Positions 8,410-17,895 are shown, counted from the stretch's first letter. The stretch is 64,000 nt of DNA from CAVVEC01 sp963747105 (GCA_963747105.1 CAVVEC010000008.1:124001-188000), one strand, 5' to 3'. A program made the numbers and translations. The notes: generated by a model not told the origin, from the letters alone.

Positions 8410-8802
8410 ATGTCAGTTATGGCTTTGGTAGTGGACGATTCCATGCTCATCCGGCATACCGTATGCCGCTTCCTGGAGGCGCGCGGATATGCCGTGGAAT
8501 CAGCAACCAACGGATGGGAGGCAGTCGAAGTCCTCAAACGGGTCCAGCCCGACATCGTCATCACCGACATGCAAATGCCAAGAATGAGCGGGAGCGAGCT
8601 GATCACCGCGCTGAAGAATCAACCCGCGACCGCCCATATTCCCATCGTGATTGTTGCCGGGAAACAGAGTGGATTCGAGCAGACCGAGAAGCGCGCCAAC
8701 TTCACGATCTTCAAGGACATTGACATTGAAGAACAACTGGGCAGGGCACTTCACGCGCTCCTGGGAACTAAAGCTGTCAAGGGACATGCGGCGGGAAAGT
8801 AA
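8410..8802 (+). CDS. Single-domain response regulator receiver protein (CheY-like)
   Basis: A 130-residue stand-alone receiver domain. The acidic pair D9-D10 and the phospho-acceptor D53 (VITDMQMP) are present. The usual Thr/Ser after beta-4 is replaced by Ala (IVIVAGK), and the conserved lysine sits in IFKD instead of KPF, so the output switch may be unusual. There is no DNA-binding or enzyme domain. No kinase gene is adjacent. Its partner is unknown. Confidence 0.85.
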   Translation: MSVMALVVDDSMLIRHTVCRFLEARGYAVESATNGWEAVEVLKRVQPDIVITDMQMPRMSGSELITALKNQPATAHIPIVIVAGKQSGFEQTEKRANFTIFKDIDIEEQLGRALHALLGTKAVKGHAAGK

Positions 8803-8936
8803 GCCATCAGCCTTCAGCTCTCAGCTGGAACCAAGCGGATCGGAATTAATCGTTCTCATCCAATTGTGAGACAGGCGTTGGCTGCCGCTTTTCAGCGATC
8901 CAGCTGAGAGCCGAAGGCTGATGGCTGAAAGCTGTT
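8803..8936. repeat. CAGCCTTCAGCTCTCAGC-type inverted repeat
   Basis: AGCCATCAGCCTTCAGCTCTC near 8803 is matched in reverse by GAGAGCCGAAGGCTGATGGCT near 8910, making a long imperfect hairpin between the converging receiver and tsaD genes. It is related to the repeat at 3946-4040. It may also end transcription from both sides, but there is no clear U tract. Confidence 0.6.
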
Positions 8937-10085
8937 CTACTTCAGCCCCATTCCCGCTTCCGCGGAAAGATCCATAGGCGCGAAATCGCGGGCTAAAAAC
9001 TTGGGATAAGCCGCAGCCGCAATCATAGCCGCGTTGTCCGTCGAGAGCGCACGCGAAGGAAAGTACACAGGCAGGCCATCCATTGCCGCATCTTTTTCGA
9101 AGCGTTGCCGCAACTCCTGATTGGCGGCTACACCTCCGGTGACGAACAGCGTAGCTACATCATAAGCGCGGGCCGCGGCCAGGGTCTTTCCGACCAAGTC
9201 TTCTACCATCGCTCGCTGGAACGACGCCACCAGATTGAGAGTCTTCGGGTCACAGCGCGATAGGTAGTCTTCCAGCTTTGCCTGCGGGATAGCCAAGAGC
9301 TCTCGGCGCCGCGCTTCGATGGACTCTCGCATCTGGTGAGTCTCCACGTAGCGCAGGACGGCGGTCTTGATCCCGCTGTAAGAGAAATCAAAGCGCAACG
9401 TGTCCTCTTCCTGCGGGCCGCCCCGGTCATTGCGATCCCGGTGCTTGATCTGTGCTGGCGGAAACTTCACATCCGAAGGGTCGCCATGGGAGGAGAGCTT
9501 ATCGATCGCTGGCCCGCCGGGATATCCCAGGCCGAGCAGCTTTGCGACCTTATCGAAAGCTTCACCGGCAGCGTCGTCGCGCGTGTGGCCAATGTTCTGG
9601 TAGGACCAGGCCTCGCCGCGCTGCTCCGCCAAGTAAAGATGCGTGTGCCCGCCGGATACGACGAGGGCCAACACCGGAAAATTCACTTCATGATTTCCCT
9701 TCTGCCGCTCCTCCAGCAGAACCGCGTGAATATGGCCTTCCAGGTGGTTGACCGCGATCAGCGGCTTGTCGAGGGCAAACGCCAGAGCTTTGGCAAAACT
9801 GATGCCGACCAGAAGGGCGCCGGCGAGTCCGGGTCCCTGGGTTACGGCCAGCGCGTCAATGGACTGATAAGTCTGCCCGGCTTCGGCCAGCGCCTGACGA
9901 ACCACGGGAATGATCGCCCGCAAATGCTCGCGGGAAGCCAGCTCCGGCACCACGCCGCCATAGGGCTGGTGGGTGGCAATCTGCGAAAACACCACGTTGG
10001 AAACGATCTCCTCCCCCGAGCGCACCACCGCCGCCGCGGTTTCGTCGCAGGAACTCTCGATGCCGAGGATGTAAGCGTCAGACAT
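8937..10085 (-). CDS. tsaD: tRNA N6-adenosine threonylcarbamoyltransferase TsaD
   Basis: TsaD transfers threonylcarbamoyl from its adenylate to A37 of ANN-decoding tRNAs, with TsaB and TsaE. The ASKHA-fold start ILGIESSCDETAAAVV, the metal-binding HLEGHIHAV and the SGGHTHLYL loop are all visible, as is VTGGVAANQELR. Length (382 residues) is slightly above average because of an insert around HRDRNDRGGPQEE. The start is ATG 10085, with a GTG just before it. No frameshift is present, in contrast to several neighbours. Confidence 0.95.
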   Translation of the reverse strand: MSDAYILGIESSCDETAAAVVRSGEEIVSNVVFSQIATHQPYGGVVPELASREHLRAIIPVVRQALAEAGQTYQSIDALAVTQGPGLAGALLVGISFAKALAFALDKPLIAVNHLEGHIHAVLLEERQKGNHEVNFPVLALVVSGGHTHLYLAEQRGEAWSYQNIGHTRDDAAGEAFDKVAKLLGLGYPGGPAIDKLSSHGDPSDVKFPPAQIKHRDRNDRGGPQEEDTLRFDFSYSGIKTAVLRYVETHQMRESIEARRRELLAIPQAKLEDYLSRCDPKTLNLVASFQRAMVEDLVGKTLAAARAYDVATLFVTGGVAANQELRQRFEKDAAMDGLPVYFPSRALSTDNAAMIAAAAYPKFLARDFAPMDLSAEAGMGLK

Positions 10086-10217
10086 CACTTGTCATAGTGC
10101 ACGTTGCAAGCGTCAAACCCTAAGTATACTTTTTGGTGCAGAAGTATCGTTAGAAAGCTGGAAACGCACAAAAGCATCTTCGGACAGGTTCGATTTACGA
10201 CGAGGGGTTACGACCAC

Positions 10218-10290
10218 CACGTGGGGACAGCCGCCCCGCCTGCCCTGAGCGCAGTCGAAGGGGCTGTCCGGCCGTCCATAGGGCGCTAGC
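10218..10290. repeat. GGGACAGCC...GGCTGTCC palindromic repeat
   Basis: Upstream of cca: GGGACAGCCGCCCCGCCTGC, then CCTGAGCGCAGTCGAAGG, then GGGCTGTCCGGCC. The middle words belong to the CTGAGCGAAGTCGAAGG family seen at 13865, 43540, 44560 and 44960. Confidence 0.6.
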
Positions 10291-10304
10291 ATGGTACGAG
10301 ATTC

Positions 10305-11697
10305 ATGCTCAAAGACTTCGCCATCTCGATCATTCGGACCTTGCGCGGTGATGGCCACAGCGCCTATCTAGTTGGTGGCTGTGTGCGCGATCTGCTGCTC
10401 AAGCGCGAACCCGCGGATTACGACGTTGCCACCGACGCGACTCCAGAAGAAGTCATGCGCATCTTCCCCGAGACGTACGCTGTGGGAGCGCAGTTCGGGG
10501 TCGTGCTGGTGCCGGGCTCCCGAGGAACAGCAGGTCCCTCGACTTCGCCCGGATTTCGCCGAGCGAAGTTCGGACTCCGCTCGGGAAGACAGAACTGTGG
10601 GAGTGGTCGAGGTAGCCACGTTTCGCTCCGACATCGGCTATTCCGATGGTCGCCATCCCGACCAGGTTCGCTTCAGCAAAGACCCGCGCGAAGACGTGCT
10701 CCGACGCGATTTCACCATCAACGGCTTGTTGCTCGATCCTCTGAGCAACCAAGTCCTCGACTATGTCAACGGACAAAAAGATCTCGAGGCCGGGATCATT
10801 CGAGCTATCGGCGAACCCGAACGCCGCTTTGCCGAAGACAAACTCCGAATGCTGCGAGCCGCGCGCTTCGCTGCACGCTTCAGCTACAACATCGAGCCGG
10901 GAACGATGCGTGCAATTCAGAAGCTGTCATCACAGATTCATCAGGTGTCCTGCGAGCGCGTTCGAGATGAACTCACCAAGATGCTGACCGAAGACCAGGC
11001 GCGGCGGGCTTTCCTTTTGCTGGACGAGACTGGCTTGCTCCACGAGCTTCTGCCCGAGATCGAGGCGATGAAGGGAGTCGAGCAACCGCCCCAGTTCCAT
11101 CCGGAAGGCGATGTCTTCGTGCACACGATGTTATTGCTCGACAAGTTGCCGCATCCCTGTTCAGCCACTTTGGCCTGGGGCGCGCTCTTGCACGATGTGG
11201 GCAAGCCGCCGACCTTTCGGGTAGCGCCGGACCGAATTCGCTTTGACGGGCACGTTGATGTCGGAGTCAAAATGGCGGAAGAGATCTGCCGTCGCCTGCG
11301 GTTTTCCAACGACGATACTCAGCAGATTCTTGCCTTGGTGGATAATCACATGCGTTTCGCGCACGCCACCCGCATGAGCCAATCTACGTTCAAGAAGTTT
11401 GTGCGTATGCCACGCTTCGAGGAACACCTTGAACTACATCGTATTGATTGCCAGGCCAGCCACGGCGATCTGACGACCTACAATTTCACCCGCGGAAAAA
11501 TGGTTGCCATGCCGCCCGAGGTCATGCAGCCCGCGCCACTCGTCTCGGGAGATGACCTGATTGCTGCGGGGTACGCGCCCGGGCCACGTTTCAAGGAAAT
11601 CCTTTCCGCCGTGGAAGATGAGCAACTCGAAGGACGATTGAGCGGAAGAAATGAGGCGATGGAGTTTGTGCAACGTACGTTTCCGCGCGCGGAATAG
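10305..11697 (+). CDS. cca: CCA-adding tRNA nucleotidyltransferase, interrupted by a 70-bp repeat insert
   Basis: This enzyme adds or repairs the CCA end of tRNAs. The N-terminal catalytic head has LVGGCVRDLLLKREPADYD (GG and DxD-like motif). After the insert come the FRSD, RRDFTINGL and RMLRAARF motifs, and the C-terminal half has an HD-type segment (LLHDVGKPPTF). About 70 bases at roughly 10517-10586 sit between VVLVP and EDRTVGVVEVATFRSD, and change the frame by +1. The insert matches the GGTCCCTCGACTTCG repeat found inside dnaG. Either the gene is disrupted or an extra indel hides an in-frame insertion. Confidence 0.85.
10517..10586. repeat. GGTCCCTCGACTTCG repeat inserted inside cca
   Basis: The 70-base block starts GGCTCCCGAGGAACAGCAGG and ends GTTCGGACTCCGCTCGG. 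It has no counterpart in other CCA enzymes. The core AACAGCAGGTCCCTCGACTT is nearly identical to AACAGCAAGGTCCCTCGACT in the insert inside dnaG (about 43547-43571, minus strand). Confidence 0.7.
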
Positions 11698-12003
11698 TCA
11701 GGTCTCGGAAGCCAACCTTAGAGCCCTCGGTTCGCCGAGAAAAAGCTCGGTTCACGCCTGGGGGAAGCGGCAAAGCAGAAGACGCGGAGATTCCCCCAAA
11801 AAAGCGCACAAACCCGGAGCCGGAGGAAATCTTGTCAAGCCCTCTCGCGGGGCGAAATTTGTCTAAGCTGCTGAATACAACCGGAATATATTGTCGCAAA
11901 CCGTGGCATACTTACCCCACTGAAACTGCTATTCTGGAAATAAGAGAGCAATAGCGCAGGTTTTCGGAGAGCCGAACGCGCGTTTTCACGCAGACAATAA
12001 TCA

Positions 12004-12342
12004 ATGAAAGTCACCGAAAAGGATGTTGCTTACGTTGCCGAGCTGGCCAATCTGGAGTTGACTGAAGCCGAGCGCGAACGCATGCTGCGCGACCTCAACT
12101 CGATTCTCGAGTACATCGGTCGGCTGAATGAGTTGGATACGACGTATGTGCAGCCGATGGCGCAGGTGTCGGACCAGCACGGTGTGGATCCGTCGAAGCA
12201 AGGCAGCGAGCGCTTTGCCTACGCCAGCCGTGAAGACATTCTCGAAGGCCTGCGGAAATCACTGCCACACCAAGTAGCCCTGCAGAACGCGCCAGATTCG
12301 GATGGAGCTTTCTTCGAGGTTCCCAAAGTGATTGAAAGGTGA
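12004..12342 (+). CDS. gatC: GatC, amidotransferase subunit C
   Basis: The small subunit of the GatCAB amidotransferase, which converts Glu-tRNA(Gln) and Asp-tRNA(Asn) to the amides. The 112 residues show the family pattern VAYVAELANLELTEAE, LDTTYVQPMAQV and a final DGAFFEVPKVIER. It lies 82 bases before gatA in the same orientation. The gap carries a GGCTAGTGGCTAGTGACTAG inverted repeat. No gatB is in the window. Confidence 0.94.
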   Translation: MKVTEKDVAYVAELANLELTEAERERMLRDLNSILEYIGRLNELDTTYVQPMAQVSDQHGVDPSKQGSERFAYASREDILEGLRKSLPHQVALQNAPDSDGAFFEVPKVIER

Positions 12343-12424
12343 AAAAACAGTGGCTAGTGGCTAGTGACTAGCCCCATCCCCAACTTGGAAGTTGCTGGCC
12401 ACTATCCACTAGCCACTGATTCTC
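12343..12424. repeat. TGGCTAGTGGCTAGTG inverted repeat between gatC and gatA
   Basis: AGTGGCTAGTGGCTAGTGAC on one side and CACTATCCACTAGCCACTG on the other form an imperfect hairpin. It is of the same low-complexity, word-like type as the repeats at 1195 and 3946. Confidence 0.55.
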
Positions 12425-13864
12425 ATGGATTTCAAATCACTCACCATCGCTGCTGCGCGCTCCGCGGTGCAGGAGCGCAAAATCACGGCAGACGCACTGG
12501 CCGAAGCCTTCTACGCCAGGATCGAGAAAGATGATCCGCAGATTGGCGCGTTCCTGACCCTTTCGAAAGATACGGGCGCTGGAGCAGGCAGCGCTCGTGG
12601 ACGCACTCGCCGCAAAAGGCGAGGAGTTGCCGCCGCTCGGTGGAGTGCCGGTCGGGATCAAAGATGTGATGGCGACGCGCGGTGTGCGCACCACAGCGGG
12701 ATCGAAGATCCTGGGCAACTACATTCCACCGTATGACTGCACGGCGGTGGCACGCATGGAGGCCGCCGGCGCCGTCGTGCTGGGCAAACTGAACTGCGAC
12801 GAGTTTGCGATGGGGTCGTCGAACGAGAATTCGGCCTGGCGGCCGGTGCACAATCCGCGCGATCTCAGCCGCGTGCCGGGCGGTTCTTCCGGCGGATCGG
12901 CGGCTGCGGTGGCGGCGGATATGGCGGTGGCGGCGCTCGGATCCGATACCGGTGGTTCGATTCGTCAGCCGGCATCGTTCTGCGGCGTGGTTGGCCTGAT
13001 GCCGACGTATGGACGCGTGTCGCGCTATGGTCTGATCGCGTTTGCTTCGTCGCTCGATCACATTGGGCCGCTCACGAAGACGGTGAAGGATGCTGCCATC
13101 GTGCTGGGTGTGATCGCGGGCCGCGATCCGATGGATTCGACGTCGGCCGATGTTCCGGTTCCCGACTATGTGGCTGAGCTCGAAAAGCCAGTGCGCGGGC
13201 TGAGGCTGGGGTTGCGCGCGAATATTTCGGCGAAGGCTTGGACACGGAAGTGCGAAACGCGGTGGAAGCTGCGATCCAGAAGCTGGCAGAATTGGGCTGC
13301 GAGATTGTGGAGGTCTCGCTGCCGCACACGCAGTACGCGATTCCGGCGTACTACATTGTGGCGACGGCAGAAGCTTCATCGAACCTGGCCCGCTATGATG
13401 GCGTGCGTTACGGATACCGCGCTCGCGATGTGCACACGCTTTCCGAAATGTATCGCCGCAGCCGCGATCAAGGATTCGGGGCGGAGGTGAAGCGCCGCAT
13501 CATGCTGGGAACGTACGCATTGAGCGCTGGGTATTACGACGCGTATTACTTGAAGGCTCAGAAAGTCCGCACGTTATTGACGCAGGATTTTGAGGAAGCG
13601 TTCAAGCAAGTGGACGCAATTGTGACCCCGACCAGTCCGACGGCGGCATTCAAGCTGGGCGAGAAAGCAGACGATCCGCTGGCGATGTATCTCGCGGACA
13701 TCTATACGGTAACGGCGGATCTGGCAGGGATTCCGGGGATTTCTGTCCCTTGCGGAGAGACGCGAGAGAAGCTGCCGATCGGATTGCAGATTCTGGGCAA
13801 GCACTTCGACGAGGCGACGATCCTGCGGGTGGCGCATGCTTATGAACAGGCAATGACCGTGTAG
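12425..13864 (+). CDS. gatA: GatA, Glu/Asp-tRNA amidotransferase subunit A (two frame changes)
   Basis: The amidase subunit of GatCAB. The Ser-cis-Ser-Lys machinery is all there: VGIKD (Lys), PGGSSGGSAA and GSDTGGSIRQPAS (Ser). Three frame segments make up one protein: 12425 to about 12575, about 12575-13210, and about 13210-13864. The second break fits one missing G in CTGGGGTTGCG, since adding it restores VAREYFGEGLDTEV. The two shifts cancel, and no domain is lost. I read this as a functional gene with sequencing indels. Total length of about 480 residues is normal. Confidence 0.9.
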
Positions 13865-13935
13865 GGACGGGTCGGAGCCTGTCCTGAGCGAAGCCGAAGA
13901 AACCCGTCCAGGCCGAGCGAAGCTCGGCTAGCTTT
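13865..13935. repeat. CCTGAGCGAAGCCGAAG-type repeat
   Basis: GGACGGGTCGGAGCCTGTCC, TGAGCGAAGCCGAAGAAACC and CCGAGCGAAGCTCGGCT fill the space between the converging gatA and FmdE-like genes. The last part is a perfect short hairpin (CCGAGC/GCTCGG). Confidence 0.55.
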
Positions 13936-13955
13936 CCGACCGTTTGTAAAGCGCA

Positions 13956-14537
13956 TCATACCGGATTGTAGTAGCTCTCCCCGGCGCAACTGCGGCAGAG
14001 CACTTTCCCGTCACGGCGGACTTCGCGGCGGAAGTTGATGCCTTCGCCACAGACGTCGCAGATAATGCGTTCGCCTTTGTATCCGGGAAATTCTTCCGGC
14101 GGTAATTCGATTTTCACCCATTGCGTGGTGAACAGGTCGTCATCCGACATTTCGCGGTAGGCCAGCATCTGCTGCTGGTTCTTGTCCGCGAGTTCCGGGT
14201 GCATTTGCCGCGCCACGGCCTTCGATGATTCCTTGGCCGCGATGCGCACCGCTTTACCGCTGCTGACATCGACAAATGTCGCCGCGACCTTGCCCCAATC
14301 GCGAAACTTGAGCGCCCGCTTACCGAGACGGCAACCGGTAACGACGGCGACCGCATCGGTCGCGCAACGATCGATTTCCACAAAAGTGACCAGGCGCTTC
14401 CGGTCCTTTCCGCGAGGATCGTCAATGCCCAGCTTCACCAACCCGAGCATGGCGAGGCGAACGCCGAGAACCTGCCCAGCGCAAAGATGGTCGTGCGCTT
14501 GCTCGGCATCGCGGAGATATTCGTCCAGAGATTTCAT
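13956..14537 (-). CDS. FmdE-like protein with C-terminal zinc ribbon
   Basis: The N-terminal 130 residues resemble the FmdE/FwdE family (GQVLGVRLAMLGLVKLGI, then VEIDRCATDAVAVVTGCRLG), named after formylmethanofuran dehydrogenase subunit E but widespread in organisms without that enzyme. The tail has CDVCGEG and CRSCAGE, a four-cysteine zinc ribbon. The function in bacteria is not established; metal binding and a molybdenum/tungsten link are possible. I chose ATG 14537 (MKSLDEYLRDAEQAH), since the longer ORF only adds a translated repeat sequence. Confidence 0.78.
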   Translation of the reverse strand: MKSLDEYLRDAEQAHDHLCAGQVLGVRLAMLGLVKLGIDDPRGKDRKRLVTFVEIDRCATDAVAVVTGCRLGKRALKFRDWGKVAATFVDVSSGKAVRIAAKESSKAVARQMHPELADKNQQQMLAYREMSDDDLFTTQWVKIELPPEEFPGYKGERIICDVCGEGINFRREVRRDGKVLCRSCAGESYYNPV

Positions 14538-14623
14538 GAGAGCAGTAGTCAGTAGCTGGTAGTTACTAGTTAGGAAAAACAAAACAAGCCAGTTTTCTAC
14601 ACACACACCAACGGAGAAATGTC

Positions 14624-15220
14624 ATGCACGTTTATTCTAGACTGAAAATCGTGTTAGTGATCCTGTTATCCACCTCTTTGTTCACCACGGGCTGCAGCGC
14701 GCAGTGGATCGGCGTCGCGCTCGCCGATCTGCCGGTGCTGGTACAGATGGCCCTCAACATCGGCACTCTGGTCACAACCCTGCAATCGGGACAGCAACTC
14801 AGCCCTGCGGAGGCTGCAGCCATTCAGCAGATTTCAGCCGAGGCCAGCAAGGATCTGAACCTGCTGCAGGCGCTCTATAACGATTACAAAGCCAACCCGA
14901 GCGCGACCGCCATCCAGAAGATCCAGAATGCAATTGCCGACATCAACCAGAACCTGCCCGCAGTTTTGCAGACGGCGCACATCAGCAATCCCATGCTATC
15001 GGCGCGAGTCGTGGCGGCGGTCAACTTGATCCTGACCACGGTGGCCAGCTTTGCATCCCTGATCCCGCAGACTGGACCGCCGCACATGGCAAGGATCCCG
15101 GTCAAACAAGTTGCCATTCCCCATGCTGCCGACTTGAAGAAGCAGTGGAATCAGCAGGTCTGCGCCCCGATGGGCAACTCCGGGTTCGACTCTGCTCTCA
15201 TAGACTGTGCCGTGCGCTAG
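14624..15220 (+). CDS. Putative lipoprotein of unknown function
   Basis: 198 residues. The N-terminal signal MHVYSRLKIVLVILLSTSLF is followed by a lipobox (FTTGC), so the mature protein is probably a lipid-anchored envelope protein. The rest is Ala/Gln-rich and mostly helical by eye, with LSPAEAAAIQQISAEASKD and a second hydrophobic stretch (VVAAVNLILTTVASFASLI). Two late cysteines could form a disulfide. GGAG lies about 8 bases before the ATG. I recognise no family. Confidence 0.75.
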   Translation: MHVYSRLKIVLVILLSTSLFTTGCSAQWIGVALADLPVLVQMALNIGTLVTTLQSGQQLSPAEAAAIQQISAEASKDLNLLQALYNDYKANPSATAIQKIQNAIADINQNLPAVLQTAHISNPMLSARVVAAVNLILTTVASFASLIPQTGPPHMARIPVKQVAIPHAADLKKQWNQQVCAPMGNSGFDSALIDCAVR

Positions 15221-15225
15221 CACGT

Positions 15226-16710
15226 TCATTTCCGGCGCCAGCGCACGCCGTCCTTAGTGATCTCAACGATGATGCCTGCGGCGGCGAGGCCGGCTCGAGT
15301 TGCGTCCGAAACCTTAAAATTACGCGCGCGGCGCGCGACTTCCATCTCGGCAATTCTCTTTTCGATGGCAGCGTCCGAGAGTTGTTGCGCGCCGGCGGCC
15401 TCAAGCAGTTCCTGGCTGATTTCTTGCTCGCGGCCTTCAGCCTTGGCCCAATCCACAATGTTCTTTATCTTGGGCGCATCGTCATCTTTGAGCACCGCGA
15501 ACAGCTCATCAAAACATTGCAAGGCGGCAAGCAGAGGGGCTGAGTCGTCTCTCTTGAATTGGCCCGCGTCCATCGCGGCGTTGGCTTTACGGACCATGTC
15601 GAAAATGGCCGCTTGCGCTTGTGCCGTGTTCAGATCGTCGTTCATACCGGCGCGCATTCGCTCGGTGGTCTCGCGGGCGAGGTCCGCCATGTTTTTAGTT
15701 GCGCCTGCAGGGAAATGGCCGGCGATCAGCCTTTGTTGAAAATTGCGCAGCCGCTCTACCGACACAGCCGCCTGCTTCAGTCCGTCGAATGTGAAGTTGA
15801 GCTGATTGCGATAAGGAACCGAGGCCAGCAGAAATCGGATGGACGACGGCTTATGCCCTTTAAGCACCAGGTCGCGCAAAGTAAAAAAATTGCCCAGGCT
15901 CTTGGACATCTTCTCGCCTTCCACCAGCAGAAAACGCGCATGAAACCAGAAGTGGGCAAACGGCTTTCCCGTGAGCGCTTCCGATTGCGCAATCTCGTTC
16001 TCGTGGTGGGGGAAAATCAGGTCCTCACCCCCAGCGTGCAAGTCGATGCTTTCTCCCAATTCCTCCATTGACATGACCGAGCACTCAATGTGCCAGCCCG
16101 GACGTCCCGGCCCGATCGTAGTATCCCACGAGGCTTCTCCGGGCTTCGGCGCTTTCCACAGGGCGAAGTCACGGGCGCTATCTTTCTCGTATTCGTCCAC
16201 GTCCACGCGCGCGCCGTCTTCCAGGCCGGCGAAATCTTTTTTCGAGAGTTTGCCGTAAGCGGGAAACTTCGCGATGCGGAAATAGTACGATCCGTCTTCC
16301 GTGCGATAGGCGAATCCTTTCTTCTGCAGCTCAGCAATGAACTGCGCCATCTCCGGAATGTGATCGGTGGCGCGCACCAGGACCGGCTGCTCGATGTTAA
16401 GCGTCGCAGCATCTTCGAGAAAGGCCTTCTCATATTTGGCCGTGTATTGCTTGACGCTGACGCCATCGCGCGCTGCATTGCGAATGATCTTGTCATCCAC
16501 ATCGGTGATGTTCATGACATGGTGGACCTTGTATCCACTCTGGCGCAGGAAGCGGCGCAGGATATCCACGGCAACAAACGTCCTGAAGTTCCCAATGTGC
16601 CCATAGTCGTAGACGGTCGGGCCGCAAGCATACATGCGGACTTCGTTGTCCTCTAGTGGACGGAACTCCTCCACCTTGCCGGACAGCGTGTTATACAGTT
16701 CGAGCGCCAT
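15226..16710 (-). CDS. cysS: Cysteinyl-tRNA synthetase
   Basis: Class I synthetase that charges tRNA-Cys. The HIGH-like motif is in CGPTVYDYGHIGNFR, the KMSKS loop is GEKMSKSLGNF, and the zinc ligands include the first Cys and the GWHIECS and HHENEIAQSE segments. Length (494 residues) is normal and uninterrupted. The C-terminal anticodon domain ends with an RARNFKVSDATR tail. It faces the lipoprotein gene tail to tail. Confidence 0.97.
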   Translation of the reverse strand: MALELYNTLSGKVEEFRPLEDNEVRMYACGPTVYDYGHIGNFRTFVAVDILRRFLRQSGYKVHHVMNITDVDDKIIRNAARDGVSVKQYTAKYEKAFLEDAATLNIEQPVLVRATDHIPEMAQFIAELQKKGFAYRTEDGSYYFRIAKFPAYGKLSKKDFAGLEDGARVDVDEYEKDSARDFALWKAPKPGEASWDTTIGPGRPGWHIECSVMSMEELGESIDLHAGGEDLIFPHHENEIAQSEALTGKPFAHFWFHARFLLVEGEKMSKSLGNFFTLRDLVLKGHKPSSIRFLLASVPYRNQLNFTFDGLKQAAVSVERLRNFQQRLIAGHFPAGATKNMADLARETTERMRAGMNDDLNTAQAQAAIFDMVRKANAAMDAGQFKRDDSAPLLAALQCFDELFAVLKDDDAPKIKNIVDWAKAEGREQEISQELLEAAGAQQLSDAAIEKRIAEMEVARRARNFKVSDATRAGLAAAGIIVEITKDGVRWRRK

Positions 16711-16769
16711 AGGTAAGCGACGGGACGAAAAGAAGAATCCATCATTCTAGGGGGACGAAAGAAAGAGGG

Positions 16770-17369
16770 TCAACTCCTGCTACTGGGCGCAGCCGCGGCA
16801 CTCGGTGAAGTGTGAACATTCCCGTGCAGTCGCTGTCCCACCAGCAACACGTAGTGCACCGCCGAAATGATGGTAAAGGCAAAAGTCGCGCGCAGGCATG
16901 TCAGGCGGGCAATGCTGATCCAGCGTGCGTGTTTGATTTCGAGAAGCAGCACAAAAAATACAGCCGCCACTTGGGCAAAGGTGTTGGCCTTGCCAAAAAT
17001 ACTGGGACGGAAATCGCGCAGCCCGGCAATCGCGTAGAGCACAGCGCTGGCGCATAAAATGGAAATATCGCGGCTGAAAACCAGCACGGTAAATTTCCAT
17101 GGAATTTTGTGCAGAATCGAGAGCACCAGAAACACCGTGCTGAGCAGAAGTTTGTCGGCAATCGGGTCGAGATACTGTCCCAGGATGGTCTGCTGCTTCA
17201 GTGCGCGCGCCAGCAGGCCGTCCAGCCCGTCACTGAATCCCGCCAGCATAAATAAGATCAGCGCGGAGCTGTAGTGTCCCTCCACCAGTTTAATCACGAT
17301 GAAAGGCAGAAACATCATGCGCAGCAAGGTCAGCTGGTTGGGCGCGCTCAAAAGTTGTGAGAGCTTCAC
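16770..17369 (-). CDS. pgsA: CDP-alcohol phosphatidyltransferase (PgsA-like)
   Basis: An integral membrane enzyme, probably making phosphatidylglycerol-phosphate from CDP-diacylglycerol. The signature DGLDGLLARALKQQTILGQY followed by LDPIADK gives the D-G-x2-A-R-x8-G-x3-D-x3-D motif with all aspartates. Several hydrophobic helices follow. It overlaps the upstream gene by four bases (17366-17369), suggesting translational coupling. Substrate choice (PG, cardiolipin or other) is from family resemblance only. Confidence 0.85.
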   Translation of the reverse strand: MKLSQLLSAPNQLTLLRMMFLPFIVIKLVEGHYSSALILFMLAGFSDGLDGLLARALKQQTILGQYLDPIADKLLLSTVFLVLSILHKIPWKFTVLVFSRDISILCASAVLYAIAGLRDFRPSIFGKANTFAQVAAVFFVLLLEIKHARWISIARLTCLRATFAFTIISAVHYVLLVGQRLHGNVHTSPSAAAAPSSRS

Positions 17370-17752
17370 TGCTGCTCCTCGCGCGCCTGAGCATGATCTG
17401 CGCTGTGACGCAGAAGTACGGTCGCCGGATCAAGACCAGTTTTGCTGGTGAAACGCTGCCCAAGGGAAGGAATATTGCCGTCCGGCAAATCGAGTTCCAT
17501 GCGTTCCAGGCGATGCATGGGAAAGAAGACCACGCTGGGAGAAAAAGGCTCGCCCTCCCTGATCAGCGAGACCAGATCCTCGAAGGAAGCCAATTCGATA
17601 CCGCACAGGCTCAGACCTTCCGCCGAGAGGGCAAGAATCGCGCCCCAAAATTTCTCCCGCGGATTGCCCAGCGTAACTACCGCCATGGTTCCCGGTTGAA
17701 AGGGATTGCCACGCGCGAGCGGAACGACCCCGCGTTGTTCTGCGTTCTCCAT
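17366..17752 (-). CDS. Hypothetical protein coupled to pgsA
   Basis: About 128 residues from ATG 17752, which has GGAG about 12 bases upstream; a longer start at 17794 is possible. The segments VPLARGNPFQPGTMAVVTL and WGAILALSAEGLSLCGIEL are beta-rich and faintly PilZ-like, but I do not see the RxxxR/NxSxxG motif. No membrane segment or signal is evident. Its stop overlaps the pgsA-like start by four bases, so the two are probably cotranslated. Confidence 0.6.
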   Translation of the reverse strand: MENAEQRGVVPLARGNPFQPGTMAVVTLGNPREKFWGAILALSAEGLSLCGIELASFEDLVSLIREGEPFSPSVVFFPMHRLERMELDLPDGNIPSLGQRFTSKTGLDPATVLLRHSADHAQAREEQQ

Positions 17753-17856
17753 CACAGCGATTGTCTCCGGGTGGGGGACACTTTGCAACTGCACTTGCCG
17801 CCGCGATCACGGCGTTGCCGGGAGCTGACGCGCCCGGTACAATGAATCCTGCGTGT

Positions 17857-17895
17857 AGGCGCGTAGCTTAGTTGGTTAGAGCGCTCCCTTGACAG
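17857..17895 (+). pseudogene. 5' half of a tRNA-Val(GAC)-like gene
   Basis: AGGCGCG (acceptor strand), TA, D arm GCTT-AGTTGGTTA-GAGC, then CTCCC-TTGACAG (anticodon GAC). The match to a tRNA ends in the anticodon loop, because the next bases do not pair with CTCCC. It lies about 70 bases upstream of the intact tRNA-Val and looks like a tRNA cut at the anticodon loop. Its acceptor strand can pair with the 3' fragment at 31785-31821 (one G-U pair). Confidence 0.65.
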
